Below are positions 1-5,960 of a stretch of DNA of 7,390 nucleotides, piece by piece (within the stretch, counting starts at the first letter, position 1; each line of letters opens with the position of its first letter). Origin of the DNA: SIG672 sp045535095 (GTDB lineage Bacteria > Bacillota > Clostridia > Oscillospirales > CAG-272); contig JAZSKY010000029.1 of assembly GCA_045535095.1 (NCBI GenBank), positions 1 to 7,390 on the forward strand, given 5' to 3'. Position numbers and translations under genes: made by a program. The notes below the pieces were generated by a model. It did no database searches. It was not told the DNA's origin and worked only from the letters and a program-made list of their open reading frames with translations.

Positions 1-2307
1 AGACTCTGTGAAATCCTTTCTGAGATAAAGAACAGCGTTTTTATCTGCCGCAGAAAGATTTACAGAGGTGAATGCCTTAGTAAATGCATCCCACGAAGCA
101 TATCCTGCTACAACCTCGCCGTTCTGGAAGAGAACGAAGGGGTAAGTGGAGATGGGATAAGCATCAGTAGGAATATATCCGTAAGGGGTTTCCTCCATTG
201 CCGCAATCTTCATTGTGTAAGTGTACGGACTTGATGCAGATGCGGTAGATGCGCTAAGAAGCTTACCGCCTGCAGTATTATAGTATCTGTCATCAAGGAG
301 AGTATCAGAAACGATAGTGGGATAATTGCCATTATCGTCTATTACGAATATAACGCTATCAGCACCACGGCTATTTGCGGTGTTTGCCGCACAAATAGAA
401 ACGTAGGAATCGTAGGTTTCCGAAACTTCAAGGCTTCCGCCCTTTATTGTAACGTTTACATTGATCTTGTTATCGTCCTCGTAAAGATCGAAGATGTTAA
501 GCGCCGCCGTAGGCTCAACGCTTGCAAGGTCTATCTTGCAACCGTTAAGGTTTACGTAAGCGTTACATCCTACAGTTCCGTCGCCATAGCAGTCAATAAT
601 CATTCCATTCCACGTTTTATAGCCCGTCTTAAGACCAAAGGTAACATTATAAAAATCGAAATAGAAGTTCTTAGGAGTGGTGTATTCTTCCGCAGCAGAG
701 TTGTTAAATGCTACAACAGGGCCGTTCAGCGTAAGGATCGTTCCGTCCTTAATGATAAACTTCGAGTCGTGAATATCGCCGTTTGTTGCTCTGCCGACCG
801 CGTTGAATATGTAAGTTTCGCCGCTGGTCAGAGTATAATTATTAAGGTCAAGAACAAAGGTTCCGCCCGTATAGCCGAAGTATACAGAGTTGAGCTTATC
901 AGTGGATGCGTCCGATCTGAGAAGAACCTGTGCCTCCTTGTTTGCAGACGAGGATCCCTGAATAAGCAGAGTGGTTGCGCCTGCCGCCTGACTCCAAGCA
1001 GTATACGCACCTACAAACTTGCCATCCTTAAAAAGAATGAAGGGATACTCGTTTCCGTTTGCATATATCGAGGGGATCGTTCCGTACTTTGTTACAACCG
1101 CACTCGGGTCGAAAGCGTCAACCACGAATACCACAGATGCCTCGGGCATAGTAAAGGTATAGCTTCCGCCCTCTTCGGGAATATCAATATCGATACCCTC
1201 GGAGTTACCCTCAACGTATTTTACAGACTTTATAACACAGCCGTCCGCGGGAGTGATAGTAACGCTCACACTTTCACCAGCCGACTTTGCTCCGCCGCCC
1301 GTGATAGTTGCGTTCATACCCGAGATAGTTACGCCGAATTTATTTTCGGAAGCAATTACCGCATTTACAAACTGCGCACCGATATACTGCTGAGCGTTTG
1401 CAGTATAGTGCCAGCCATCGTGCTGCGGAAGTCCTGCTGTATCAACGATATACGTATTTGCAACAGCGCTTGTGATATTTATCTGAGCGTTATTTATATC
1501 AGCAAGAAATTCAGGCTGATTGTAAACAAATTCTCCGCTTGCATTCTTTTCGGGATTAGCAGTTATCTTGCCCATAACGAAAGGAAGCTTTGAGAGGTCA
1601 GCGCCCGAAACTGCTCCAAGGTCGTTTCTAATGTCTGCAATAAAGGTGGAAAGAAGCTCCTCGTACGCCGATGCGTAAAGTTCGGTGCCGGTTTCCGCTT
1701 CGCCCTGCATCCACCAAAATCCCTTGATGACAGGGGTGTATCCTTCTGCCTTGAGAATATTAAGTCCGTCCTCAACCGTCTTAATAAAATCGGCATAGAG
1801 TGCGCCTATCTTATTTCCCTCGGTCGATATACCGTACTTTGCTATGTACGTAGGCGAAGTCCACGTTCCGTGGTTTTTCGATACGTTTCGCGAGGTATCG
1901 GGATAAAGGAAGGAAGATCCTCTTCCGAACTTGATAACGGCGTTCATTCTATCGGTATTGCCTACAACAGAGGCTATTCCGATTTCCGCTCCCGCTGCGC
2001 CGGAATCCTTACCCTGTCCTATCTTGACGGGGACAAATTCGTCGCGTAGGTCGTTATCGTTTGCCTTTCCGTAATAAAGGACATTATCAAATCCGTCGGT
2101 GTATCTTGTATCTACAAGAAGATCACCTTGAGGACTTGTACCGTGTCCTGCCGCATTTGACTGACCTGCGATCAGCCAGACGTCGATCTCACCCTTCGGT
2201 TCGACGCTCTTTTCAAGCGCGAACGAAGAGAGAGCAAGGAGAAGCCCCAAAGATACCGCAAAGATACAAATAAGGCTTATCCAAAGAAGTTTTTTCGATC
2301 CTTTCAT
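1..2307 (-). CDS. Secreted multi-domain SGNH/SASA-type carbohydrate esterase (3' end outside the window)
   Basis: The frame is open without a stop for 769 codons to the window edge, so the C-terminus is missing. Residues 1-30 are a signal peptide: Lys-rich start, hydrophobic core 7-26, probable cleavage after Ala30. Residues about 40-310 match the sialate O-acetylesterase/CE6-like SGNH family (SASA domain): the GQSN block with nucleophile Ser50, WWMQGEAET at 198-206, and DGWH with Asp297 and His300 as the likely acid/base pair. Such enzymes remove acetyl esters from sialic acid, xylan or similar glycans; the substrate cannot be read here. Residues about 324-400 resemble a divergent InlB beta repeat (ending YTFTMPEASVVFVVDAF). 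From 408 a beta-rich region follows, with alternating short strands like a beta-helix around 475-650. The segment at 408-470 recurs at 709-769. The start is supported by AAAGGGG seven bases upstream and by the signal peptide. Probably extracellular or surface-attached; anchoring cannot be judged. Confidence 0.85.
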   Translation of the reverse strand, partial: MKGSKKLLWISLICIFAVSLGLLLALSSFALEKSVEPKGEIDVWLIAGQSNAAGHGTSPQGDLLVDTRYTDGFDNVLYYGKANDNDLRDEFVPVKIGQGKDSGAAGAEIGIASVVGNTDRMNAVIKFGRGSSFLYPDTSRNVSKNHGTWTSPTYIAKYGISTEGNKIGALYADFIKTVEDGLNILKAEGYTPVIKGFWWMQGEAETGTELYASAYEELLSTFIADIRNDLGAVSGADLSKLPFVMGKITANPEKNASGEFVYNQPEFLADINNAQINITSAVANTYIVDTAGLPQHDGWHYTANAQQYIGAQFVNAVIASENKFGVTISGMNATITGGGAKSAGESVSVTITPADGCVIKSVKYVEGNSEGIDIDIPEEGGSYTFTMPEASVVFVVDAFDPSAVVTKYGTIPSIYANGNEYPFILFKDGKFVGAYTAWSQAAGATTLLIQGSSSANKEAQVLLRSDASTDKLNSVYFGYTGGTFVLDLNNYTLTSGETYIFNAVGRATNGDIHDSKFIIKDGTILTLNGPVVAFNNSAAEEYTTPKNFYFDFYNVTFGLKTGYKTWNGMIIDCYGDGTVGCNAYVNLNGCKIDLASVEPTAALNIFDLYEDDNKINVNVTIKGGSLEVSETYDSYVSICAANTANSRGADSVIFVIDDNGNYPTIVSDTLLDDRYYNTAGGKLLSASTASASSPYTYTMKIAAMEETPYGYIPTDAYPISTYPFVLFQNGEVVAGYASWDAFTKAFTSVNLSAADKNAVLYLRKDFTES

Positions 2308-2337
2308 TCTTTTTCCCCTTTCTTTATTTGGAAATTC

Positions 2338-2365
2338 GTTATACCGATAACTTTGGCATGTTATC
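2338..2365. promoter_or_regulatory. Overlapping inverted repeats in the esterase leader (possible operator)
   Basis: GATAAC at 2346-2351 pairs with GTTATC at 2360-2365 (8-base loop). The same ATAAC also pairs with GTTAT at 2338-2342 (4-base loop). Three half-sites therefore offer two mutually exclusive hairpins just downstream of the predicted transcription start. The position fits a repressor operator or a leader-RNA structure, but no known binding consensus is recognised. Confidence 0.35.
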
Positions 2366-2377
2366 ATGTACCAGTTT

Positions 2378-2406
2378 ATTATACCACAGCACCCCCCCGT
2401 TGTCAA
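2378..2406 (-). promoter_or_regulatory. Consensus sigma-A promoter of the esterase gene
   Basis: Read on the minus strand, TTGACA (2401-2406) is followed by exactly 17 bases and TATAAT (2378-2383), with TGG in front of the -10 box (extended -10). Both hexamers are perfect. Transcription would start near 2371 and give a leader of about 64 bases before the ATG at 2307. A run of seven C (plus strand) lies in the spacer. Confidence 0.85.
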
Positions 2407-2676
2407 TAAAAAAGGTGAACTTTCCTCACTTTCGGCGTTTTGTATAATTTGCAAGGTTTATTATATACAATTTGCACAAGAGTTGTGATTTTCATGTTAA
2501 TTTTGTCCTATTTTTCTTTGTACTTTTCGCTATTTTGTACTTTTTGGCATAAGGGAGTGTAAGGTTGTATTTGGGAGGCGACGCAGTTTTAGTATTCCGC
2601 CGACCGCTCGGGCGAATTAGAACATTCAGGGATTGCGGGAGGGAAAATCCTACCCCTATCTGTTAATTTTTGCTCG
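2407..2676. other. Non-coding spacer upstream of the esterase gene, AT-rich then GC-richer
   Basis: No credible gene is visible on either strand. The left part (to about 2550) is very AT-rich. It contains two direct copies of TTTGTACTTTT (2517-2527 and 2534-2544) 17 bases apart, with a looser related TTTTGTCCTATTTTT just before them. It also has two copies of AATTTGCA (about 2446 and 2469). TATAAT-like boxes occur on both strands here but lack good -35 partners. From about 2575 the composition shifts to GC-richer sequence leading into the hairpin-rich repeat cassette. Confidence 0.6.
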
Positions 2677-2742
2677 TCGGGGAACACCTCATCCGTCGCT
2701 AACGCGACACCTTCTCCATCAAGGGGAAGGCTTTCGGGAGGA
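2677..2742. repeat. Repeat A, copy 1 (hairpin-containing intergenic repeat)
   Basis: This segment is clearly related to 6950-7015: both begin TCGGGGAAC, continue through CTCATCC, and end with GAAGGCTTTCG followed by GAGG. In the middle, CCTTCTCC (2710-2717) pairs with GGGGAAGG (2723-2730) as an 8-bp stem including one G-U pair. It resembles the intergenic repeats scattered through many gut Clostridia. Function unknown. Confidence 0.7.
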
Positions 2743-2744
2743 GC

Positions 2745-2766
2745 AAGCCCCTCCCCTACGGGGCTT
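2745..2766. repeat. Hairpin next to repeat A
   Basis: AAGCCCC (2745-2751) and GGGGCTT (2760-2766) form a perfect 7-bp stem with an 8-base loop. No T-run follows on either strand, so it is unlikely to be a terminator. It belongs to the hairpin-rich cassette that runs to about 3024. Confidence 0.6.
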
Positions 2767-2815
2767 CGGTGAATTTTGCTATACTTTTGCAGATGTTATC
2801 CGTAGTAGCAAATTA

Positions 2816-2847
2816 AGGCGCCTATCTGCGCCGCATCGATCAGACAC
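2816..2847. repeat. Repeat C, copy 1
   Basis: The segment from AGGCGCC through TGCGCCGCATC to ATCAGACAC matches 7069-7101 with a few substitutions. GGCGC (2817-2821) and GCGCC (2828-2832) form a 5-bp stem that is also present in the second copy, where the loop differs. In both places it lies about 75 bases (copy 1) or 55 bases (copy 2) downstream of repeat A, so A and C travel together. Confidence 0.7.
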
Positions 2848-3024
2848 GCCGCGTTGCGGCGGGCAAACCGCGACGCCGTTGGGAGCGCGTTTGCCGAAGG
2901 GGAGAGTGTTTCCTGAAGGGAGGGGGGTAGTGTTTGCGGAGCAAACCGTAGGCGCACCAAAGGTGCGGTTTTTCCCCTCCCTAACAGCCGATCTTTGCGA
3001 GACTTTCTGTCGGCGCAGAAAGTC
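2816..3024. repeat. GC-rich train of six hairpins
   Basis: Six inverted repeats follow one another. GGCGC/GCGCC at 2817-2832. CGCCGC/GCGGCG at 2847-2861 (3-base loop). GGCAAAC/GTTTGCC at 2862-2895. GTTTGC/GCAAAC at 2932-2946 (3-base loop). CGCACC/GGTGCG at 2953-2967 (3-base loop, followed by GTTTTT, so it could terminate plus-strand transcripts). GACTTTCTG/CAGAAAGTC at 3001-3024 (6-base loop). The stretch has open frames on both strands, but their products are Arg/Pro/Gly-rich and resemble no family, so I treat it as structured non-coding DNA. It may be a non-autonomous mobile or folded-RNA element. Confidence 0.6.
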
Positions 3025-3042
3025 GGAAAAGCAATGCACAAA

Positions 3043-3252
3043 CGCGTCTATTGTGTGTTCGTGCAAATCAAGCACCTCTTTTATATCCTTTTCGTTATGG
3101 CACTCCTTGTCCAGATAACAAAACTGGAGTCCGAGAGCGTCCGCTCCGTTATTTATCGCCTTGTCGATATAGTCAAGCATTTTTGACTTGTCCTTTTCAA
3201 GTATCATTGCGGTCATAAGCGGCTCGCTGTGATTTAAAAAGGTTGCCTTCAT
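3043..3252 (-). pseudogene. aroD: Truncated type I 3-dehydroquinate dehydratase-like gene (N-terminal fragment)
   Basis: The intact start reads MKATFLNHSEPLMTAMI and continues through NNGADALGLQFCYLDKE to about residue 62. This is the first beta-alpha units of type I dehydroquinase/(beta/alpha)8 proteins, which convert 3-dehydroquinate to 3-dehydroshikimate in the shikimate pathway. Family members are about 220-260 residues and carry the catalytic His and Schiff-base Lys further on; neither is present here. After about residue 62-70 the frame runs into the hairpin-rich cassette and ends at 2779 in low-complexity sequence, so the real gene has lost roughly three quarters of its length. GGAGG seven bases before the ATG and a good promoter remain, so the fragment may still be expressed. 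No remnant of the lost 3' part was found in the window. Some related proteins of this type are only AroD-like, so the shikimate role is inferred. Confidence 0.6.
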
Positions 3253-3301
3253 TCGGTTTCCTCCATAATAAATATCTTTTACGATTTTACTATTTAAGCC
3301 T

Positions 3302-3329
3302 ATTATAACACATTTTCTCCTACTTGCAA
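3302..3329 (-). promoter_or_regulatory. Promoter of the truncated dehydroquinase gene, overlapping a palindrome
   Basis: On the minus strand, TTGCAA (3324-3329), a 16-base spacer and TATAAT (3302-3307) preceded by TGT make an extended -10 promoter. The -35 box lies inside the perfect 10-base palindrome ACTTGCAAGT (3322-3331), a plausible operator. Predicted leader about 40 bases. Confidence 0.65.
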
Positions 3330-3383
3330 GTGAATATATTACTGTTTTTCAAAAAAATATATTAAAATATTAAGGTGAAAAGA

Positions 3384-3413
3384 AAAACGCCTCTGCTTAC
3401 GCAAAGGCGTTTT
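3384..3413 (-). terminator. Rho-independent terminator of the MgtC operon
   Basis: AAAACGCCT (3384-3392) pairs with AGGCGTTTT (3405-3413) around a 12-base loop. Read on the minus strand, the hairpin starts 9 bases after the downstream mgtC-like stop codon and its 3' arm continues into TTTTTCTTTT. It insulates the operon from the truncated dehydroquinase gene. Confidence 0.8.
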
Positions 3414-3421
3414 GCCGTTTT

Positions 3422-4102
3422 TTAAAGTCCCTCTACTCTTCGGACGCTTTCAAGCTCGGCGATGTCGCGCAAAATCTCCTCGTGGTCGGTCTTTGCAGGG
3501 AATTTCAGCGTGAATACGGCAGAAATTCCGTCGTCGTCAGGGCTTTTATTTATCTCTGTGCTGAGTATCTCGATCTTCTTATCGTTTATCATCTGATTTA
3601 CGGTGTAAATATCCTTTTTGTCCGAAAAATCAACGTAAACGTTCATTACCTTCGAGCTGGATATGAGATAGTATTCGATCTTGGAAAATACCATCTGCGC
3701 GAAAAGGATCATAACCGTACAGAATATGACCTCAATATAACAGCCTGCGCCTGCGGCAAGTCCGATTATCGCGGTTGTCCAGAGGCTCGCCGCGGTGGTG
3801 AGTCCCTTCGCGTCCTTACGTCTTGTTACGATTATCGTACCTGCACCGATAAAACCCATTCCGCTGACTACCTGCGCGCCGATCCGCAGAGGATCGGTCG
3901 GGAGTCCCGATGCGAGAAACTGTCCGAGAAGAGAGGTCATTGCCGCACCCATTGCGATAAGAATATGGGTACGGAATCCTGCTGCGCGTCTTTTCTGCTC
4001 GCGCTCTATTCCGATAACGCCTGCGCATATTACCGCAAGAGCGAGACGGAGTACCATGCTTATCTCGTTAAAGGAGTAAATAGTTTCAAGAAATTTTTCC
4101 AT
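3422..4102 (-). CDS. MgtC/SapB family membrane protein, downstream paralog
   Basis: 226 residues. The N-terminal membrane domain carries the family signatures GIEREQKRRAAGFRTH (31-46), a conserved IGAQVVSGMGFIGAGTI block (74-90) and GLTTAASLW (100-108). About four to five hydrophobic segments span roughly 13-32, 47-63, 78-92, 104-120 and 121-139. The C-terminal ~75 residues (from about 150) form the soluble ACT-like domain with alternating strands. MgtC proteins help bacteria cope with low Mg2+, acid or host stress; known members inhibit the F1Fo ATP synthase, and transport activity is not proven. I chose the ATG at 4102 because AAGGAGG stands five bases upstream and residue 1 aligns with the paralog. 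A longer frame from 4153 would overlap the upstream gene and has no such site. It lies 10 bases after the stop of the upstream paralog, whose stop codon overlaps this ribosome binding site (TAAGGAGG), so translational coupling is likely. Confidence 0.9.
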   Translation of the reverse strand: MEKFLETIYSFNEISMVLRLALAVICAGVIGIEREQKRRAAGFRTHILIAMGAAMTSLLGQFLASGLPTDPLRIGAQVVSGMGFIGAGTIIVTRRKDAKGLTTAASLWTTAIIGLAAGAGCYIEVIFCTVMILFAQMVFSKIEYYLISSSKVMNVYVDFSDKKDIYTVNQMINDKKIEILSTEINKSPDDDGISAVFTLKFPAKTDHEEILRDIAELESVRRVEGL

Positions 4103-4112
4103 CTTAACCTCC

Positions 4113-4802
4113 TTATATCTCCTCGACGGTGCGCACGCCGTCAAGCGACACAAGCTCTGCCATTACGACCGAATGAGCCGAGCTTTTCGGAAGCCTTATC
4201 GAAAGAACGCAGCCCGGATAGGGCGAATCTGCATTTTTGCCTCTGTTTACCTCGATATCGTATATCTTTACGCCGATCTTTTTCAGCGCGTCTATCATAA
4301 CGCCGACGTCTGCGCCCGAGGTATATTCAACGTATATATTCATATTTTTTGCGCCCGAGACGACCTTGGCCTCGATTTTTGAGAAAACGGTCATAGCAAG
4401 GAGCATAAATGCAAATCCGACGAGCGCACCGATATAAAATCCTGCGCCGATGGCAAGTCCCATACAAGCGGACGCCCAGAGTCCTGCCGCGGTGGTGAGT
4501 CCCTTGATCTTCTGTCTGCCCGTCACGATTATCGTACCCGCGCCAAGAAAACCGATTCCGCTGACTACCTGCGCGCCGAGACGCGAAACGTCTGTCGCGT
4601 ATCCTCTTTCAAGAAGGTGATGACTTATAAGCATAGTAAGAGTCGCACCGAGACAAACGATCATGTGCGTACGAAAGCCTGCGGGACGGCGCTTGCGTCC
4701 TCTGTCTATTCCGATTATTCCTCCGCAAACAAGCGCAAGCGTGAGTCTTATTATCGCACTTAACGCGCTGTATTCGGAGAGCATTTCAAAAAACTCTTTC
4801 AC
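4113..4802 (-). CDS. MgtC/SapB family membrane protein, upstream paralog (GTG start)
   Basis: 229 residues and the first gene of the operon. Family motifs: GIDRGRKRRPAGFRTH (31-46), LGAQVVSGIGFLGAGTIIV (75-93) and GLTTAAGLW (101-109). Hydrophobic segments lie at about 13-32, 47-63, 78-93, 104-121 and 122-142. A soluble ACT-like domain runs from about 153 to the end. Start is GTG at 4802, five bases after AAGGAGG; no better ATG exists nearby. The two paralogs align over their whole length, with near-identical core motifs but diverged C-terminal domains (here GADVGVMIDALKKIGVKI, there KKDIYTVNQMINDKKIEI). This suggests an old tandem duplication with different regulatory domains. Function is inferred from the family: adaptation to Mg2+ limitation or membrane/ATP stress at the cytoplasmic membrane. 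Expression is probably driven by the promoter at 4880-4908 through a leader containing a strong palindrome. Confidence 0.9.
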   Translation of the reverse strand: MKEFFEMLSEYSALSAIIRLTLALVCGGIIGIDRGRKRRPAGFRTHMIVCLGATLTMLISHHLLERGYATDVSRLGAQVVSGIGFLGAGTIIVTGRQKIKGLTTAAGLWASACMGLAIGAGFYIGALVGFAFMLLAMTVFSKIEAKVVSGAKNMNIYVEYTSGADVGVMIDALKKIGVKIYDIEVNRGKNADSPYPGCVLSIRLPKSSAHSVVMAELVSLDGVRTVEEI

Positions 4803-4826
4803 TTTTTCCTCCTTCTCGACCCTTTG

Positions 4827-4869
4827 GTAAAAGCCCGATTTTTACAAGTATATCGCCGCACGGCGATAT
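4827..4869 (-). promoter_or_regulatory. Hairpin-containing leader of the MgtC operon
   Basis: ATATCGCCG (4850-4858) and CGGCGATAT (4861-4869) are perfect inverted arms only 2 bases apart, directly after the predicted transcription start. A weaker hairpin follows (GTAAAA 4827-4832 with TTTTAC 4840-4845), shortly before the ribosome binding site. The leader is about 70 bases, too short for an M-box Mg2+ riboswitch. It could be a protein operator or a small leader structure; which one cannot be decided from sequence. Confidence 0.5.
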
Positions 4870-4879
4870 TATTACTCCT

Positions 4880-4908
4880 ATTATATCATAAAAAGCGAAA
4901 AATTGCAA
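4880..4908 (-). promoter_or_regulatory. Promoter of the MgtC operon
   Basis: On the minus strand TTGCAA (4903-4908), a 17-base spacer and a perfect TATAAT (4880-4885). Transcription would start near 4873. It is back to back with the epimerase promoter, with 21 bases between the two -35 boxes. Confidence 0.75.
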
Positions 4909-4929
4909 TCCCCCTCGCTTTCGCCGTAA

Positions 4930-4958
4930 TTGACAGGGGCAAAAAGATGTGGTATAAT
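4930..4958 (+). promoter_or_regulatory. Consensus sigma-A promoter of the epimerase gene
   Basis: TTGACA (4930-4935), 17 bases, TATAAT (4953-4958), with TGG before the -10 box. Both hexamers are perfect. The start of transcription would be near 4965, leaving a leader of about 35 bases. Confidence 0.85.
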
Positions 4959-4998
4959 GCAGAAAAGAACGATTTTCTTACAAACGCGAGGAAAACAA

Positions 4999-5925
4999 AT
5001 GATAAATACCGACGTCAAAATATCTTCTCACGGCTACGAGGCGCACTTTTCGAGTCTGCTCGGCGGCACTTGCTACCGACTCTTTCACGCGCCCACAAAA
5101 AGCGAGATCCTGCGCACTCCGAAGGACGAAAACGAGCTGTTTTCCGAGATATATCTCTTTGGAAATCCGATGCTCTTTCCGTGCAACAGAATACGCGGCG
5201 GCGAGTTCGTTTTCGAGGGGAGAAAATACTCGTTTCCCATAAATGAGCCGTCAAGCGGCTGCCATATTCACGGCGAGCTTTACAAAACTCGCTTTGACAT
5301 AAAAAACCTTGAAAATGACCGAGTTTCCTTTGTTTTCAGCGCAAAAGCGGGCGATTATCTTAATTTTCCGCACGCCTTTGAGATAGAGCGAACCTATATT
5401 CTCGGTGAAAACGGACTCTCGGAAAACGTCAGAGTGACAAATCTTTCGGACGAAAATATGCCCTTTATGCTCGCCTTTCACACAACGCTGAACATTCCCT
5501 TTTCTGCTCTCGGAGAGGGTGCGTCCTGCACGCTGAAGCTCCCCGTTGTACGCGAGCAGTTCCGCGACGAAAATTATCTTCCAACTCTCAAATATGCCTG
5601 CGGCAGAGAGCGCGACAGAGCGCTTGAGGAGGGAAAATATAATATCTGCGCTCAAAGTGTCTCGGCGCTTTACGAAACAAATGGTGAAAAGGCTGAAATA
5701 TACGACGAAAAGGCAGGCGCATCCCTCGTTTACGAGGGTGACGAAAATTACCGATACCGTATGCTCTGGCGCAGAGACGGGGCGAATTTCGTCGTGATCG
5801 AGCCGCAGACCTGCGCTATCGACTGCTTCCACCTTGAAAACAGCGCCGAGGAAAACGGACTCGTTATCGTAAAGCCGAGCGAGACGGTATCCCTCTCGAC
5901 AAGATTCTCGATTAAAACAAATTAA
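4999..5925 (+). CDS. Aldose 1-epimerase family protein (galactose mutarotase-like)
   Basis: 308 residues, a usual length for COG2017/GalM-like proteins, with no signal peptide, so cytoplasmic. It should interconvert alpha and beta anomers of an aldose. Visible family marks: GNPMLFPCNRIRGGEF at 55-70 (substrate-binding Asn-Arg), CHIHGEL at 88-94 with His91 as the first catalytic His, AFHTTLN at 159-165 with His161 as the second, and VVIEPQTCAID at 265-275 with Glu268 as the likely catalytic base. The sequence belongs to the broader epimerase group, so the sugar could be galactose, glucose or another hexose. The ATG at 4999 has GAGG seven bases upstream and lies just after the promoter. An in-frame TTG at 4930 was refused because it is the -35 box itself. 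It is a single-gene transcript divergent from the MgtC operon and ended by the hairpin at 5927-5953. Confidence 0.88.
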   Translation: MINTDVKISSHGYEAHFSSLLGGTCYRLFHAPTKSEILRTPKDENELFSEIYLFGNPMLFPCNRIRGGEFVFEGRKYSFPINEPSSGCHIHGELYKTRFDIKNLENDRVSFVFSAKAGDYLNFPHAFEIERTYILGENGLSENVRVTNLSDENMPFMLAFHTTLNIPFSALGEGASCTLKLPVVREQFRDENYLPTLKYACGRERDRALEEGKYNICAQSVSALYETNGEKAEIYDEKAGASLVYEGDENYRYRMLWRRDGANFVVIEPQTCAIDCFHLENSAEENGLVIVKPSETVSLSTRFSIKTN

Positions 5926-5926
5926 C

Positions 5927-5953
5927 AAAAACGCCCACGTTGTGGGCGTTTTT
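5927..5953. terminator. Bidirectional terminator between the epimerase gene and nadE
   Basis: AAAAACGCCCAC (5927-5938) and GTGGGCGTTTTT (5942-5953) form a perfect 12-bp stem with a 3-base loop. A-run and T-run flank the GC core, so it can work from both strands. It starts one base after the epimerase stop and lies 7 bases beyond the nadE stop. Confidence 0.9.
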
Positions 5954-5960
5954 GCTTGTT

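Noticed and set aside
769..1593. Long plus-strand open frame opposite the esterase gene
   Set aside because: The minus strand carries a clear esterase with catalytic motifs through this stretch. The plus-strand product is Cys/Ser/Arg-rich, resembles no family and has no ribosome binding site.
2677..3024. CRISPR array or att-site array
   Set aside because: The hairpins differ in sequence and spacing; there are no identical repeats with regular unique spacers and no cas or integrase gene.
2633..3118. Plus-strand open frame across the repeat cassette
   Set aside because: Its product is low-complexity Arg/Pro/Gly-rich sequence made by GC-rich hairpins, and its end lies antisense to the dehydroquinase fragment.
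4103..4153. Upstream start for the second MgtC gene
   Set aside because: It would add 17 residues unlike the family, overlap the preceding gene and ignore the strong AAGGAGG in front of the ATG at 4102.
3482..4300. Plus-strand open frame opposite the MgtC genes
   Set aside because: It is antisense to two well-supported membrane proteins and has no recognisable domain or translation signal.
4803..4873. M-box type Mg2+ riboswitch before the MgtC operon
   Set aside because: The leader is only about 70 bases and has just two small hairpins; the known aptamer is more than twice as long.
4930..4998. TTG start giving a longer epimerase
   Set aside because: This TTG is part of the consensus -35 box and the extension covers the whole promoter and leader.
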